A stretch of DNA of 64,000 bases from Mesostigma viride (taxonomy: Eukaryota > Streptophyta > Mesostigmatophyceae > Mesostigmatales > Mesostigmataceae). Made by a program: the position numbers and the translations under genes. Positions 1-14,500 of the stretch are shown here, piece by piece. The DNA lies in contig RPFO01000934.1 in assembly GCA_009746045.1 (NCBI GenBank), positions 371,501-435,500 on the forward strand. The letters are read 5' to 3'. The notes under the pieces were generated by a model, which had not been told where the DNA came from, searched no databases, and saw only the letters and a program-made list of their open reading frames with translations. Each line of letters begins with the position of its first letter. Positions within the stretch are counted from its first letter, which is position 1.

Positions 1-168
1 GATAGCTTTGCCGGACAACCACTCAAGTGGCTGGGTTCCACTTTTAAACGCGCATGCTTGTGCACGCCTGCCTTGTTTCTTTACTTGTGCGTGCATGTGT
101 GCGTGCTCATCTATGCGCCTGCCTCGTGTCTATTTTTACGCATGGATGGCCTTTTGTGCGGCCACCAG
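1..168 (+). other. Intron upstream of the first visible kinesin exon
   Basis: No coding similarity is seen. It ends in an AG acceptor at 167-168. The preceding exon must end with two bases of a split codon. Confidence 0.6.
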
Positions 169-260
169 TCACCGCGAGCTGACCAAGGGCGAGCATGAGG
201 CGTGGCGGCCCGATGGCAAGAACCAGGTTATCAGCACCACGGGCGTGCAGTACGCGTATG
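169..260 (+). CDS. Kinesin exon 1 (start of motor core)
   Basis: It encodes [12 protein letters not shown] and ends at QYAY, matching the first strands of the KIN-7 motor after the RPLSPRE segment. It is 92 nt, entered after two bases of a codon and left in phase 1 before gtgagt. Confidence 0.88.
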
Positions 261-2557
261 GTGAGTGGGCAATGCGATACTGTAGAGCTACTTATTATAA
301 CTACTCTGTAGCTGCTCTACATGGTGCCTTCCGCGCTGGGTGCGGACCAATTTTTTTCACAGGTGTACGACCTATTTCGTCCAGGCCCTTCCACGCTGGG
401 GCACCGCATTCCAATTTCAGGTCCGGACCCTTCCACGCTGGTAATCAATTTCCTCAAAAAGTTCAGATCTGTCCGTACTTTTGGCTGGGCGAAACCGATT
501 GGGGTGGGACAAGCCGAAATTGGCGAAAAGGGTGGGACAGGCCGAAATTAGTGTCGTTGCCGAAGAACGTAGTAGCCCGTAGTAGCTCACAACGTGACGA
601 CAGACTGCCCGCGTCCCCGTAACTTTACGCCATAAAGTTAAGGAAATTGTTCGCAGCGGAGAAATTGGTCAAGACAATAGGGTGGGTCCAGACAATTTTA
701 CAGTATAGTGACCGTTACAGTGACTGGCGTGCCCAATTAAAATTGGTTACATCGAACCCAGCGTGGAAGGCCCCTATATCTACTCTATAAGGCTACTCTA
801 TAGCTACTACATAGCGACTCCTCAGTGGCTGTTTAGCGGCTATTTAGCGACTATAATGCTACTATGTGAGGACTGTGTGAGGACTACATGGCTTCGCGTG
901 TACAATATGTGAGGACTACATGGCTACCCGTGCATACTATGGGAGGACTGCATGGCTACCCGTGTTTACGGGTACTACATAGCTTGGCAAAATGCGTGGG
1001 GAATGCGATTAAACAAGTTCCAACTGGAAATGCCTCGTAAACACGTGCTTGGGAGATCCATGCATTTCTTAGAGATCCCATGCCCTAGTCCTTGTCTTTG
1101 CAGAAATCTCTACCACTTTTTCTCTTGCTTGCCTGAAGTGTGTGGATCTTCTGTTTTCCCAGTATGCCCAAACTATGGGTTTTCTTATCAGAAAATGCGT
1201 GCCACAATACAAATGGTTTGTCTGTCTGCATCACGATTGATGTATGGGCCAGGTATGGGCGAATAATTTCCACGATCATTTTGCATCACCAATAATGAAC
1301 ATCATGAATGGTTGACAAAACGATTCGTGCTCATCGCGAATACTTAACATCAGGATTTCGACATCGCTGCCATACCATGGTGACGGTGTTTTGGTGGGAT
1401 GCGAGCATGCTTCACTGCTTATGGGCGGGCAGCCCGCCCTGTCTTGGGTTGGCATATCTAACGTGCTGGGGCATCCTGGCAGATAATTACAAATGCTGCT
1501 TCTTGTACTACTATTGCTACTTATGCCACCACTGCCACCAGCGCCACTATTACTGCTGCTACCATTAGTACTAATACTTCTGCCTGCCATTACTAATACT
1601 GCTACTACTATTACATTAGGAACATATCCATCTGTGCTAGTAATGTACCTGTACGTTAACAATGGGATGGCTCTCAATGCCTGCTTCCCCACTGCGACCC
1701 TGTGCCCCGATCAACCCCCCGTTGTTTTAGTCAAGTTGCTCTAGTCTCCTTGTTTGAGTATCGCTGTTCCGGCCCCTGGGACCATGCCCACCCCCCTGCC
1801 ATGCTCGATTCCCATGCTTCTGCTGTGCTCACCGTTGCTATGCTCGATTCCCATGCCTCTGCTGTGCTCACCGTTGCTATGCTCGATTCCCATGCCTCTG
1901 CTGTGCTCACCGTTGCCATGCTCGATTCCCATGCCTCTGCTGTGCTCACCGTTGCTATGCTCGATTCCCATGCTTCTGCTGTGCTCACCGTTGCTATGCT
2001 CGATTCCCATGCTTCTGCTGTGCTCACCGTTGCCATGCTCGATTCCCATGCTTCTGCTGTGCTCACCGTTGCTATGCTCGATTCCCATGCTTCTGATGTG
2101 CTCACTGTTGCTATGCTCGATTCCCATGCCTCTGCTGTGCTCACCGTTGCTATGCTCGATTCCCATGCTTCTGCTGTGCTCACCGTTGCTATGCTCGATT
2201 CCCATGCTTCTGCTGTGGGCCGTATTTGCCCCGACCAGACCACGTGTTTGACGCGGAGGCCACCTCGCAGATGGTATACTCGGACGCGGTCGTTGGCGTG
2301 GTCTGGGCAGCCATGGACGGCATCAACGGTGAGGTCCAGCAGTTTGACTTTGGGTAATAGTTAATCAGTAGTTTATATGATTATGCTGGGGTGCATATTT
2401 GTTGGGTGGGGTGGGGTGGGGTGGGGTGGGGTGGGGTGGGGTGGGGTGGGGTGGGGTGGGGTGGGGTGGGGTGGGGTGGGGTGGGGTGGGGTGGGGTGGG
2501 GTGGGGTGGGGTGGGGTGGGGTGGGGTGGGGTGGGGTGGGGTGGGGTGGGGTGGGGT

Positions 2558-2589
<32 letters not shown>

Positions 2590-5500
2590 CATGGACGGCA
2601 TCAACAGTGAAGGATAGGGGATGGGTCTGAAATGATGAAAATATGCATGTTCCTTGACCAGTGTGCTGCCATGGATAGCATGGCTCACGAGCATAGAGGG
2701 AGGCATCTTATAGGACAGGGTGTACGAGTGTGCGTTTTTACCTCTTGGATGGTGGGCCTCGTGGACGGCACCATCATTGAGCATCTGGGGACGGTGGTCA
2801 ACCATTGTGCATACTTAGTTTGTTTCATGTGGCCGTGCACAGTTTGTTAGGAGGTAGACTGCGTTGCATGGTATGAGATAATAAATACTAAATGTTAGGA
2901 GAGGGTGCACTGCGACTCGGTACTAGATGTAACGCATTGCATCCTAGTATAGTGTGGCATCCTAGTATAGTGTGGCGTCCTAGTATAGTGTTGCATCCTA
3001 GTATAGTGTGGCGTCCTAGTATAGTGTTGCATCCTAGTATAGTGTGGCGTCCTAGTATAGTGTTGCATCCTTGTATAGTGTTGCATCCTAATATAGTGTG
3101 GTGTCCTAGTATAGTGTTGCATCCTTATATAGTGTTGCATCCTAATATAGTGTGGTGTCCTAGTATAGTGTTGCATCCTAGTAGAGTGTGGCGTCCTAGT
3201 GTAGTGTTGCATCCTAGTATAGTGTTGCATCCTAGTATAGTGTGGCGTCCTAGTATAGTGTTGCATCCTAGTAGTGTGGCGTCCTAGTATAGTGTGGCGT
3301 CCTAGTACAGTGTGGCATCCTAGTATAGTGTGACATCCTAGAACTAAATGGCGTTCTTGTATAGTATCCTGCAACCATGGGATTGCGTGCTTAGTACCTA
3401 CCACCCGGACCCGGAACTTGGAGGCTTCATTACTAACGGCTGGGCTGCGTGGCTTTCACAGCCATCCTTGTCATGGGGTGGATACCCACCGTAGCCTGCA
3501 TTGTCCTGCATCGCAGCCACCCCCTGGCTCTGCTCTGCTCTACTCCCCTGGCTCTTTTGATTTTTTCCGCCCTCCTTCCCAGCCACCACTCACCTTCATG
3601 TGTGCTGTCTCTTATCTCTTTCGTGGCTCTGACCTTTTGCTTCTGTCTTCCGTGGCGTTCGACAGGCACGGTGTTTGCGTATGGCGTGACCAGCAGTGGG
3701 AAGACCTACACCATGCAGGTAGGCGGACTGCTTTGGGATGTACGATGCAGGTAGGCATGGTGCCTGGAGATGTAGGAGCGTTGCCTTAAGTTTCCATTGG
3801 GGATGGATTTCAGCACATCGTTTGCATATACGATAGCTGATTGATACTACTACTACACACTACTATCATAACTGCAGATAAGTGAACTGTGGAAGAGCTT
3901 ATTGACCGCGGCGACATTAACAATCGCTGGTGTTGGGGATTAAGCTGTTGTTGTTGGGGATGCCGGTAGGTACACTGCCTGGCTTTGTTAGGGGTGAGGT
4001 ACGCGCTCCGCCGCAGAACATAGCGCAAATGATGGAGTTGGTCCGGGTTACCCTACTTGTGGGGCTGCAAAGCGACCGGCGTGGCAGGCCTTATGACGCA
4101 CCAGAATGAACTTTGTACAGGATAACACTGTCCTGCAGTGTGGAGGTTTCTCAAGGTGCGGTTGGATATTTCAGTGTGGATCTAATGCAGGGATCAGGGT
4201 AGGTGATGTCCCAGGCAGCTGCTGGGCGCACCCTGGGTCGGAGGCTGGGAGTTGGGGTTCACGTGGGAGGGTGGAACAGGCAGAACGTGCTGAGCATGGC
4301 AGAATTCCTGCGATTCGGTATGCGATTGCATCAGGACAAGTCATGCCATTGCATTAGGGCAAGTCATGGTGGCGGCGGTGCATGCGGGTTAGAGTAAGTG
4401 GAAGGGCGGGAGGCTCAAGTGCAGTAGCACACTAGGTTTTCGAAATGATGTCTTGAGAAAGGAAAGTAGGTGTAGCTTGTAGGGAATGAGCAAGCACCTG
4501 TTCGAACCTCGCTGCCACGTGAAGGCTCCCTTGCCTCATAATAATTTCAGAACTTACGTACGTAAATCCCGTCATTCTTATGCTAATCATTGCTCTTAAT
4601 TGTGTCTTGTGTCCCCTTCACGCTGCACCCATTTCACTCCTCGCCTGTGTCATCATCACTCGAGCCTTTCTTTCCTCTCCTTTCCCCGTGTCCTCTCCCA
4701 CTGTCTTGTTTGAGTTGTTTCCCTGCCTCACTTTCCTGTTTTCACTTTCCTTTTCCATATCACTGTCTGATGTCACTGCCTCATTTTACTAGTCTTTTCA
4801 AACGAGTCTATTTCTTTTTACTGGTCAATGAGTGAAACAGCTTCTCTTCGCTGCCTCATCTCACCGCCTCATCTCACTCGTACGATTCACTGTCACCGTG
4901 TCGCACTAAATTGTCTTGTGTCCTCCCCTCACGCACAGGGCACTCACAAGGCGCCGGGCATGATCCCTATGGCCGTGGTCGACGTCTTCCGTATCATCCA
5001 GGACGTGAGTTTGGGGGCTGCTTGGACAGGTGTACATGTGAGAGTACAGCTGTAATCTGTACAGCTGTAATCCCTCGCAATCCGTCACTTGGACCTGTCC
5101 CTTGAACCTGTCGCTGAGGTCTCGTCACCTCAACCTGTCACTGAGACCTAGTCCAGTCATTGGACCTGTCATTCGACTAAGATCTGCCCATTGGGTCTCT
5201 CGTTTTAACTTTCCACTTGTACTTTTTACGGATACAGGTATACCTGTTCTTGAACCTATAACTGTAAGTAAGACTAGTTGGCTGAAAGACAGGCACAATC
5301 CTCGTGCGACACGTCGCTCCAGTGCAGACAGCATTCCCTGGTTCCAGTGCAGGATCCGCACGCCAGGGAACGCCGACATCATGGACTGCAGGCGCAGCAA
5401 CTGTTGTCACAAAGGCATGCATTCATTCTCTTCATGCCGACCATGGGGTCAGGAGGAGGGGGAGTTCTCAGGGGGACAAGGGGTGGGGATGGGGATGGGG

Positions 5501-8500
5501 GGTGGGGGAAGATCCAGGTGGGGGCGTGAGCGGGGAAAGGCTGGCTGTCTGGGCTGCCAGGGACAGGGTGTAGTGGGCCACGCCGCATGCTTGTGAAGAA
5601 CTTGAAGCCCACGGCGGATACTCCACAATAAATGTGGTTGCTTGCAAGTCCTCGTTTCTAGCTTGAAGTTTCATGGCCTGGTTTGATTGGCCGACCGCCG
5701 ACCTATGAGGTCTCTACAACATTTCTGTGCCTTCTTTCTGCTCGTGCGCCACATGGACCTTTCAAAAGCCGTGGAGAAATGTTTTTACCCAACTTGACTT
5801 CATCCAAGGATGTGGCCATGTTGGCGGTCATGGCTGTGCTTGATCGGCCGTGCTGGCATTCACCGGACGGCTTGGTTACTTGTCCCGTGTTAATCCCCGC
5901 AGTCGCCACAACGGGAGTTCCTGCTGAGGGTGTCCTACATGGAGATCTACAACGAGGTATGATATCGCTGTTCTATGTACTTATCACCGTACTGCTAGTT
6001 GTTTATGGTCCTAAACAGATCTACAACGAGGCATAATATCGCTGTTCTATGTACTTATCACCGTACTACTAGTTGTTTATGGTCCTACATGGAGATTTGC
6101 ATTAAGGCACACAGTTGCTCTATGTACTTATCACGGGCTTATCATGTGGTATGTACTGCTTACTATATTATACTCCTACCATGATGGTTCTATGGTCCTA
6201 CAAGTAGTCTATGTAATTGCTCTGTATGCTTATCACATAGGTGTATATTGCTTGGCGCTGGGATCTACAATGAGGTGTACACTTTATATACTGTAGATTC
6301 TCTGGTATTATTAACCGTAGTAAGCGCTACATGGAGATCCAAGGGGAGGTGTCTGCGAGGACTGATCAGGCTAGGAATGCGCAGCATCTGTGATGTGGTC
6401 TGTATTAACCATACCACCTATGACATTGACAATGCATTGATGCATGTAGTGTTTTATGATGTTGAAATTTCACCACACCAATATGGTGTTGACTTCTAGC
6501 ATAGCAGCTCCTCGCAAGCCAAAAACTAGCAATTCATGGGTACAGCTTGCTTAGCACAAATGCAACCTTGCGCATGCTGTTTTTTTTTTTTCTTGAATAT
6601 TCGTTCAAGTACAGGCACAATTTCTGCAACGTTTAAATCCAGCCCTCTCCTCTAGGCCTCTCCTCCCACGAATCCTTGCCACGATACACCCACCACTCCA
6701 TCTCACCGCCATGCACCTTCCATCCTTAAAACCCATCTTGCCCTTACACCCAACATCCAGCTGCCTACCGCAACCCCCCCACATCCACTGGAGCCCCATT
6801 TCACCCCTATTTGCCTGCCATGAATACTTGAGAGACCCCATTGTGCCCTCTCTTGTCTATTCTCTTCGGTTGGCCTGCCATGTCCTCACGCGATCCACTT
6901 GAGCCCCCTTTGGCCTGCCATGAGTCGCTGGGACCCCCTATCACCCGCCTATTATCTTATCTTTCTTTGATTCTTTCTGTTTCCCTGCCACCATTCGCGC
7001 GTGATCACTTGGAGCCCCATCTCACCCCATTTCGCCCGCCATAGCTAGCGGGGACTCTCTGTCACCTTGTATCACCCCCTCTTATCTTATCTCTTATATT
7101 TATTTTTCCTGTTTGCCTGCCACTATTCTCACGCGGTCCATGGGAGCCGCCCACGTGCCTCGTTTCCTTTTGGCAATTTATGCGTTGAGACTCCACTTAA
7201 TCAACGTCTTCTTTCTTGCTGCGACACCGCCTGTGTGCGTTACTTCCCCCCCTTTTCGGGCTACAAGGTGGTGAATGACCTGCTCGACCCCCTCAACACC
7301 AACTTGAGGATTCGAGAAGACAGCCAGGTGGGTGGGTGGGTGGGTGGGTGGGTGGGTGGGTGGGTGGGTGGGTGGGTGGGTGGGTGGGTGGGTGGGTGGG
7401 TGGGTGGGTGGGTGGGTGGGTGGGTGGGTGGGTGGGTGGGTGGGTGGGTGGGTGGGTGGGGTGGTATGGGTTGTGAGGGAGAGGGGGGGGGGGGCATTGA
7501 AGGGGGGCTCAGCGTTGGTCTACACATGGATCTCATTGATCAGGACTTAAGCAAACCGTGCGATCTAAGATCGCCTGCAGCATATTGCCATTTTGCTGCT
7601 CGCGGGCTAAGCTTGGCTTGTGCATGACTGTTTGCAGCTGAATCTGAGCCCAAGTTCGTGTTTGTTTTAGCTTGTGCTTTCGCCTCTGTTTTCCACGGGC
7701 TCGGCTCGCTCCCACAGCCTATGTACTACTTGTGTGCTTTGGCTTATTCCTTGTTAATCGCGCCTCGAGTGAAGTCAGACCTTAATTGGGGTGTCTTTGG
7801 GGCTGCGCTTTCTGTTTTTGGCATGGTTGGCCACATTTCAAGTGCGCAACATGATCATTGATTGGGGTTTGCTTGGGTGGCACATCTCATGTTGCCATGG
7901 GCGCGGCGCGCAGGCGGGCGTCTATGTGGAAGGCATCAAGGAGGAGGTTGTTGTCTCCGCACACCACTGCTTGTCGCTCATCAAGGCGGGGGAAGGTGAG
8001 GCCACGAATAGCCCTTATCCATCAACTAGAAAGGAGGTGGTTGTCTCCGCACACCACTGCTTGTCGCTCATCAAGGCGGGGGAAGGTGAGGCCACGAATA
8101 GCCCTTATCCATCAACTAGAAAGGAGGTGGTTGTCTCCGCACACCACTGCTTGTCGCTCATCAAGGCGGGGGAAGGTGAGGCCACGAATAGCCCTTATCC
8201 ATCAACTAGAAAGGAGGTGGTTGTCTCCGCACACCACTGCTTGTCGCTCATCAAGGCGGGGGAAGGTGAGGCCACGAATAGCCCTTATCCATCAACTAGA
8301 AAGGAGGTGGTTGTCTCCGCACACCACTGCTTGTCGCTCATCAAGGTTAGGCCGGGAACAGCGGCTACAGCTACAGGGCTGGCATCCTTGCCATGCCTTG
8401 TTGTCAAGTGCAACACCTATTTTACTTGATTCTCAAGTTGTTGATATCGAAAACATCTTATCCTAGACCAGTCAAGGGCTAAGCAAGCAACCTTTGCAAA

Positions 8501-11500
8501 CCAAAGTCCACAGATGGCCCAGTGGCTACACCAGGCCCTCCCTAGTTGTCGTCGGCTACCTTTGGACGGTCAGCCTGGCTGCATCGTATAAGCTGCATCA
8601 ATACTTTTGCGTGCACCTCCCGAGCAATAGGATACGTGATTTGATAACTTAATGCGATAATATCAAACATTATGTATTTGATATTAGATATCTTAGCGTG
8701 TTTTGAGCACTTGCAGATGTGTTAGACAAAAATTAGTCCCTGTTCTTCTCTAAGAATCACACGCATTAATGCTATCTCGCCCATCGAGTATGCTCCCTGC
8801 TGAGCCTCTCCCTTAAATGGATGGGTGACCCGTAGCTGGGCCTCCCCATTAAAATCCTACACTGGCGGTACCAAATAGCTAGGAATCCCCCTTCCAATGA
8901 CCTCTGCCATTATTACTTGGGTCTTTTTTTCACCACCGTCTCTGTTGGCTTTGCCCAGCCCACCGGCATGTCGGCTCCACCAACTACAACGAAGTCAGCA
9001 GCCGCAGCCACACCATCTTCCGAATGGTATGCATCCACCCTGGGCATCATTTGCCTGCTCGGCCTGCTTACTCCTTTTCCAGCCGCGATGATCAGCCTGA
9101 CCTGCTGTTTAACTGCAGTGGATGTCCCAGTGCACATTTGCTTATTTACGGACTCTTTTTTTGAAGTTGTCCATGTCGTCTTGGGGGAAAATGCCTTCCT
9201 TGCCCAACGCCTCCCCATTTCTGCCTCCCTGGCCCCGTCCTCCCTTCTGCAGTGTTGTGGCCACTCTGAAACAAGCTCACTGGTCCCGTCTCTGCAGCCT
9301 ACGTTTTATCACCTCGTACAAAACATGCCACACGGCTGGCTTACCTGCTGCAGGTGGTGTATAGAACCAGGTCCTGGCCTTTTTCCCCAAAACTGAAATG
9401 GAAATTTTACCTGGCTAGAACAAGTTGCTTATCCCATTCATGACCCGGGCGATGGTTGAGTAGTACCCAAAACAAATCCATGTAATCACGGTCACTCAGT
9501 TGTGCCTGGCTGCTGCCTTACTCCTACCCCTTAACAGCACCTCCTCGCACCTCCTACCCCTTCCCGTCTTCCCTCCCCTTCCCCCTCCCCTTCCCCTTCC
9601 CTCCCCTCCACCCCCCTTGCCGTGCTCCCTCCCCCTCCCCGCCTTTCCATTCCCTGCCCCCCCTTCCCTTCTCCCCCTCTTGCCCCCTTCTCTTCTCCTT
9701 CACCCCCCCGCTCCTCTTTGGCCAGACGGTGGAGAGCACGACGCACGTGGAGGACAAGGGCGTCATGTCCAAGGTGGCGCGCGTCTCGCAGCTGGTATGT
9801 GGCTAGCTAGTCAATAGTAGCATTAGTTTATATCGGTTTGTCCATTCTTGTTGATTAGCTAACTAGGTAGCACATGTCTCCCAGCTGGTGCATGACCTAC
9901 TTGTTTACTAGCCCTGCCCATATTGAGTAGTATCTGTCCATATTCACTACCAGCAGCTATCGAGGTCCACTTATAATTATTGGCGGCATGTATGTTGATA
10001 ATATCCAGGTCCATCTATAATTATTGATAGCATGTATTTTGATAATTTATAGGTCCACTTATAATTATTGGTAGCATGTATGTTGATAATATATAGGGTC
10101 CACTTCTAATTATTGGTAGCATGTATGTTGATAATATCTAGTTCCATCTATAACTATTGGTAGCATGTATAATGATGATATCTAGGTCCATCTATAAATA
10201 TTGGTGGCATGTACAACATTTCGATGATATCTAGTTCCATCTATAACTATTGGTGGCATGTATGTCGATGATATCTGGGTCCATCTATAATTATTGGTAG
10301 CATGTACAACATGTCGATGATATCTAGTTCCATCTATAACTATTGGTAGCATGTATGTTGATGATATCTAGTTCCATCTATAACTATTGGTGGCATGTAT
10401 GTCGATGATATCTAGGTCCATCTATAACTATTGGTGGCATGTATGTTGATGATATCTAGTTCCATCTATAACTATTGGTAGCATGTATGTTGATGATATC
10501 TAGTTCCATCTATAACTATTGGTGGCATGTATGTTGATGATATCTAGGTCCATAGATGAGTATCACTAGCGCGTAACCTGATATTCATCCCCTCCCTCGC
10601 CGCCCTAGGGCCACATCTCGCCCTCCCATTGAACCCTTCCCTCGACACCCTTCTCCTGTCACAGCCTGATGGACGTGTAAGACATTGCTCGCGTGTATGC
10701 TATATGCACCCCACCACCCTTTGACCACCTTCCATTGAACAAGTCCCTCACCAACCTCCTCCTACCAGAGCCTGATCGACCTATAGATCATCTATACCTT
10801 ACATGCTGTTAGCTGCCCCACCCATGCATCGCCACCCATGGATCGTTCCACCCTACCAGAGCCTGATCGACCTGGCGGGCTCCGAGAGCTCCAAAGTCGA
10901 CACGCTGGGAGTGCGGCGCAAGGAGGGCGGCTACATCAACAAGAGCTTGCTGACGCTCGGCACGGTGAGCGGACGGACACTTGTTATCACAACCAGTATG
11001 TTACTCATATCCTAACTATGTAAAGGAGGCTGGCTTGGCACACTGGGCATGCGCTGACGGACGCTGATGGATGGGGTTTCTGCCCTGCTGCTTATGCTCA
11101 GCACGGTGAGTGTGTAGGTCGATGGATGCTTTGTCAATGGCATATGACGGCAGCAAACGATGCGCTGACGCAAACAGTAAACCACTTGGTAAGGGAAACT
11201 GTAAACAACGCAGTAACGGAAACAGACTGTTAGGAGGCTTACCACCCCGAGCGTCACCACAGGTATGTCGTCAGTAACGGTCGCTGTTCACACAATCGCG
11301 CTGATGCTCGGCATGGCCATCCTGCTTATGGGTGCTTTCTCTGCTTGCTGCTGGCGCTCGGCGCGGTGAGTGGACGGATCCTTCATGTGCTTGCCGCTTT
11401 CCACCTGGCACCTGGCACCTGGCACCTGGCACCTGGCACCTGGCACCTGGCACCTGGCACCTGGCACCTGGCACCTGGTGCGGTGACTCTGCGTACAGAT

Positions 11501-14500
11501 GGCTTGCGCCTGCGCTCGTGTTGTATATAATTTTGGCCACAGCAATACTTGCCATCTATCTGCTGACGGTCGGCGTGGCGGAACCTGGTGCCATCCCCCC
11601 CTCCCACCTGGCCATGTCCCGTCCCCCCTCCCTGGCCAGGTCATCTCCAAGCTGAGCGAGGGCAACGCGGCGCACGTGCCCTACCGCGACTCCAAGCTCA
11701 CGCGACTCCTGCAGACGTCACTCACGGGCAACGCGCGCATCACGGTGCGGAGATAAATGTTTGTAGTTTGATCTTTACGACACAAGTATCCCTTTCTCCC
11801 TCCCATGGCCTTCCTCCTGTCTCCCCTGTCTGCCCCTGCGCATTGTTGCCCGGTTTCGGCCCTTGTTTGTTCGTCCCTGTGCGTTGCCACACTCCTGCCC
11901 ATGGCATTCTCCCATGCTTGCTCTCTCCCTTTCTCTCCTTCCATTCTGTTTCCTTTCCCCTCGCCCACTCTTGGCCCACATGCCTCTCTTCTTCTCCCTG
12001 TACCTCCTCCCCCCATTCCTAGCCCTCCGCCACCTATCATTGCCTCTCCTCTCCTGCTTCCTCCGTCGTCTCTTCGTTCAGCCTCTTCTGTCTCTTCGTC
12101 CTGCCTCTGCCTCTCTTTATTCTGCCCCCTTTCCTTTCCCCCTAATCCTGTCGGCATACCCTTCTCCGCATCGCCTGCTTTCCCCCCCCTGCCCCACTCC
12201 TCTTCCTGTGCTGTCGCACCGCGCGCTTGTTCCCCTGGCGCCGCACCGCCCCTTGCTCCTGTCTCGCGGGCTCCCATCTTGCCGCCCCTTTTCCTCCCCC
12301 CTGCTTGGCTTCCCGTGCGGCAAAGATGACGCTTTGCAAAGATGACTGGTGACTTACGGCTCCCACTGTCACATTGCTCTGATTTAATGTGTGTGCATAC
12401 CCATGCAGTTGATCGACCCGCTGCTGTCCCTTGCGGTGTTTTTTTCCCGCTGTCCTCCCCCTTGCCACTCGGTTGCCCTCGCTCTCGGTTGCCCCGTGTC
12501 GTGTAGCCCAGGTCACGACCCCTTCCTGCCATGCACCTCCCCTTCCTTCGCGCATCCCCGTCTTGACCTATAACAAGACCTATCCTTGTGCCCCCTTCCA
12601 CTTCCCTTGCGGCCACTGACATGCATCCCCATCCATCTGCTGTGCCGTGAATGACGTCTGCCCCCTCATCGCCTTTGCCGCCGGTATTTGCCTCACCTTT
12701 CAGTTTATCTCGTGGACAGTGCCGTTTGCCAGATGGTGGGCGTCGTCGACATCGGGCCTTTCCTTCTTCCTTTCGCCCTTTCTATGTATACTTCTTGCGG
12801 CCACTTTCCTTGTGCTGCTCGCCAGATGGTGACCGTTGACAGTTGCCCCCTTTACATTTGTTTCTTGCGCCTGCGGCTTTGGTGACGTATGCCAGATGGT
12901 GTGCACGGTCACGCCCGGCTCGTTCAGCGCTGAGGAGACACACAACACGCTCAAGTTTGCGGCGCGCGCGAAGAAGATCGAGCTGCACGCGCACAAGAAC
13001 GAGGTAAGGGGTGAAAACGTGGTCACTACAAGGGCGCTGGCGGCAGTGGTGGTGGTCACTTTATATGGGGTCACAAGGCTGCCCACCACGCGCTCAAGTT
13101 TGCGGCGCACGCGAACCAGATCGAGCCACATGCTCTGAAGAGCGAGGTGAGGGGTTAAAGTGTGGCCACTGTACTGGCGGGGACGGTCATTTCAGGGGTG
13201 GTGGACAAGTTGCTTCGCACAAGAGCGAGGTGAGGAGTTGTAGTATGATCACTGAAGGGGTCGTGGTGGTGGTAATTCTTGGCGCGGTCACTACGCATTC
13301 GTGAGGCCACGCACAGCATGTGCACGCTTGTTGCGCACTCTAAAGGACACTCTAAAGGACACTCTACAGGAGCCCTTTCTGCCCGATCCCTGTGATCCTG
13401 CCGGATTGTTCGCGGCGCCTTAGATGAGAATGGCGCTGATCCAGGAGTACCTGTCGCACGCGAGTAATGAACATGTAATGGACAAACACGGTCCCCTTTT
13501 TGCTTGTTCCTACTTCTGTAACAACCCCCAGGTCCTGGACGACAAGTCCCTGATCAAGAAGTACCAGAAGGAGATCCAGCAGCTGCGCCAGCAACTGGAC
13601 CAGCTGCAGAACTTTGTGCCACCGCCCGCACAGCGTGGTGACCACAGCGCGGTGGTCGAGGAGCTCAAGCAGAAGGTGGGACTATCTTGTGCAGAGTATC
13701 TAGCACACAACCCGTGTGGGTGTGCCTTTGGTGTGCGGTGACCACAGCGCGGTGGTGGCGCGCAAGCAGAAAGCGCGTATGTGGCAGGTGTCCCCTGTAC
13801 TGCGCGAACGGCAGTGGACACGGTGCTATGCTGTGCTGGGGATGCCTGGTGGCGCAGGGGCCACAATGTGGTAGGGGAGGAGATCCAGAGGAGGGCGATG
13901 CTTGCGGTGTGCAGCTAGTGTACAGTATAGGTATAGGGGGGGGGGCTTGCGAGCTTGGGGTCTTGGGGTCTTGGGGTCTTGGGGTCTTGGGGTCTGGTGG
14001 GCTGGCGGGCTGGCGGGCTGGCGGGCTGGCGGGCCGGCGGGCTGGCGGGCTGGCGGGCTGGCGGGCTGGCGGGCTGGCGGGCTGGCGGGCTGGCGGGCCG
14101 GCGGGCCGGCAGGCCGGCGGGCTGGCGGGCCGGCGGGCCGGCGGGCCGGCGGGCTGGCGGGCTGGGGGGCTGGCGGGCTGGCGGGCTGGCAGGCTGGGGG
14201 GCTGGCAGGCTGGGGGGCTGGGGGCCGCACACAATTCCAACCTTGGTATGAGAGAATTATGCACCGGAAGTGGAGGTCATGAGAGTGGGAAGGGGGTTGG
14301 CTTAGGGTTGCCGCGGTTAATCATGCATGCCATTCATTTCAAGTGGGTCATGTGGTTGCCAATATGGCTACATTGTGACGGCCGCCAGAACAAGAAAGGC
14401 AAGCTGCAATCATGCGTAATCATCTTTGTCACACGTCATTCCTGTATTGGTTTGTGCTTTCCGACATGGTGACATGGTGGCATGGTGACGGCCAGTACGA

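Noticed and set aside
2404-2587. Telomere-like repeat
   Set aside because: The unit TGGGG with a G30 run is not a known green algal telomere (TTTAGGG or TTTTAGGG) and it sits inside a gene.
9500-9746. Pro/Leu-rich frame and its complement
   Set aside because: This is the polypyrimidine-rich end of the intron before exon 9.
11681-12622. 313-codon minus-strand frame
   Set aside because: Low-complexity Arg/Gly/Glu sequence opposite the T/C-rich intron 11; no family features.
13665-14282. Pro/Ala and Gly/Trp-rich frames at the GGGCTGGC array
   Set aside because: Products of an 8-bp repeat between exons 13 and 14.
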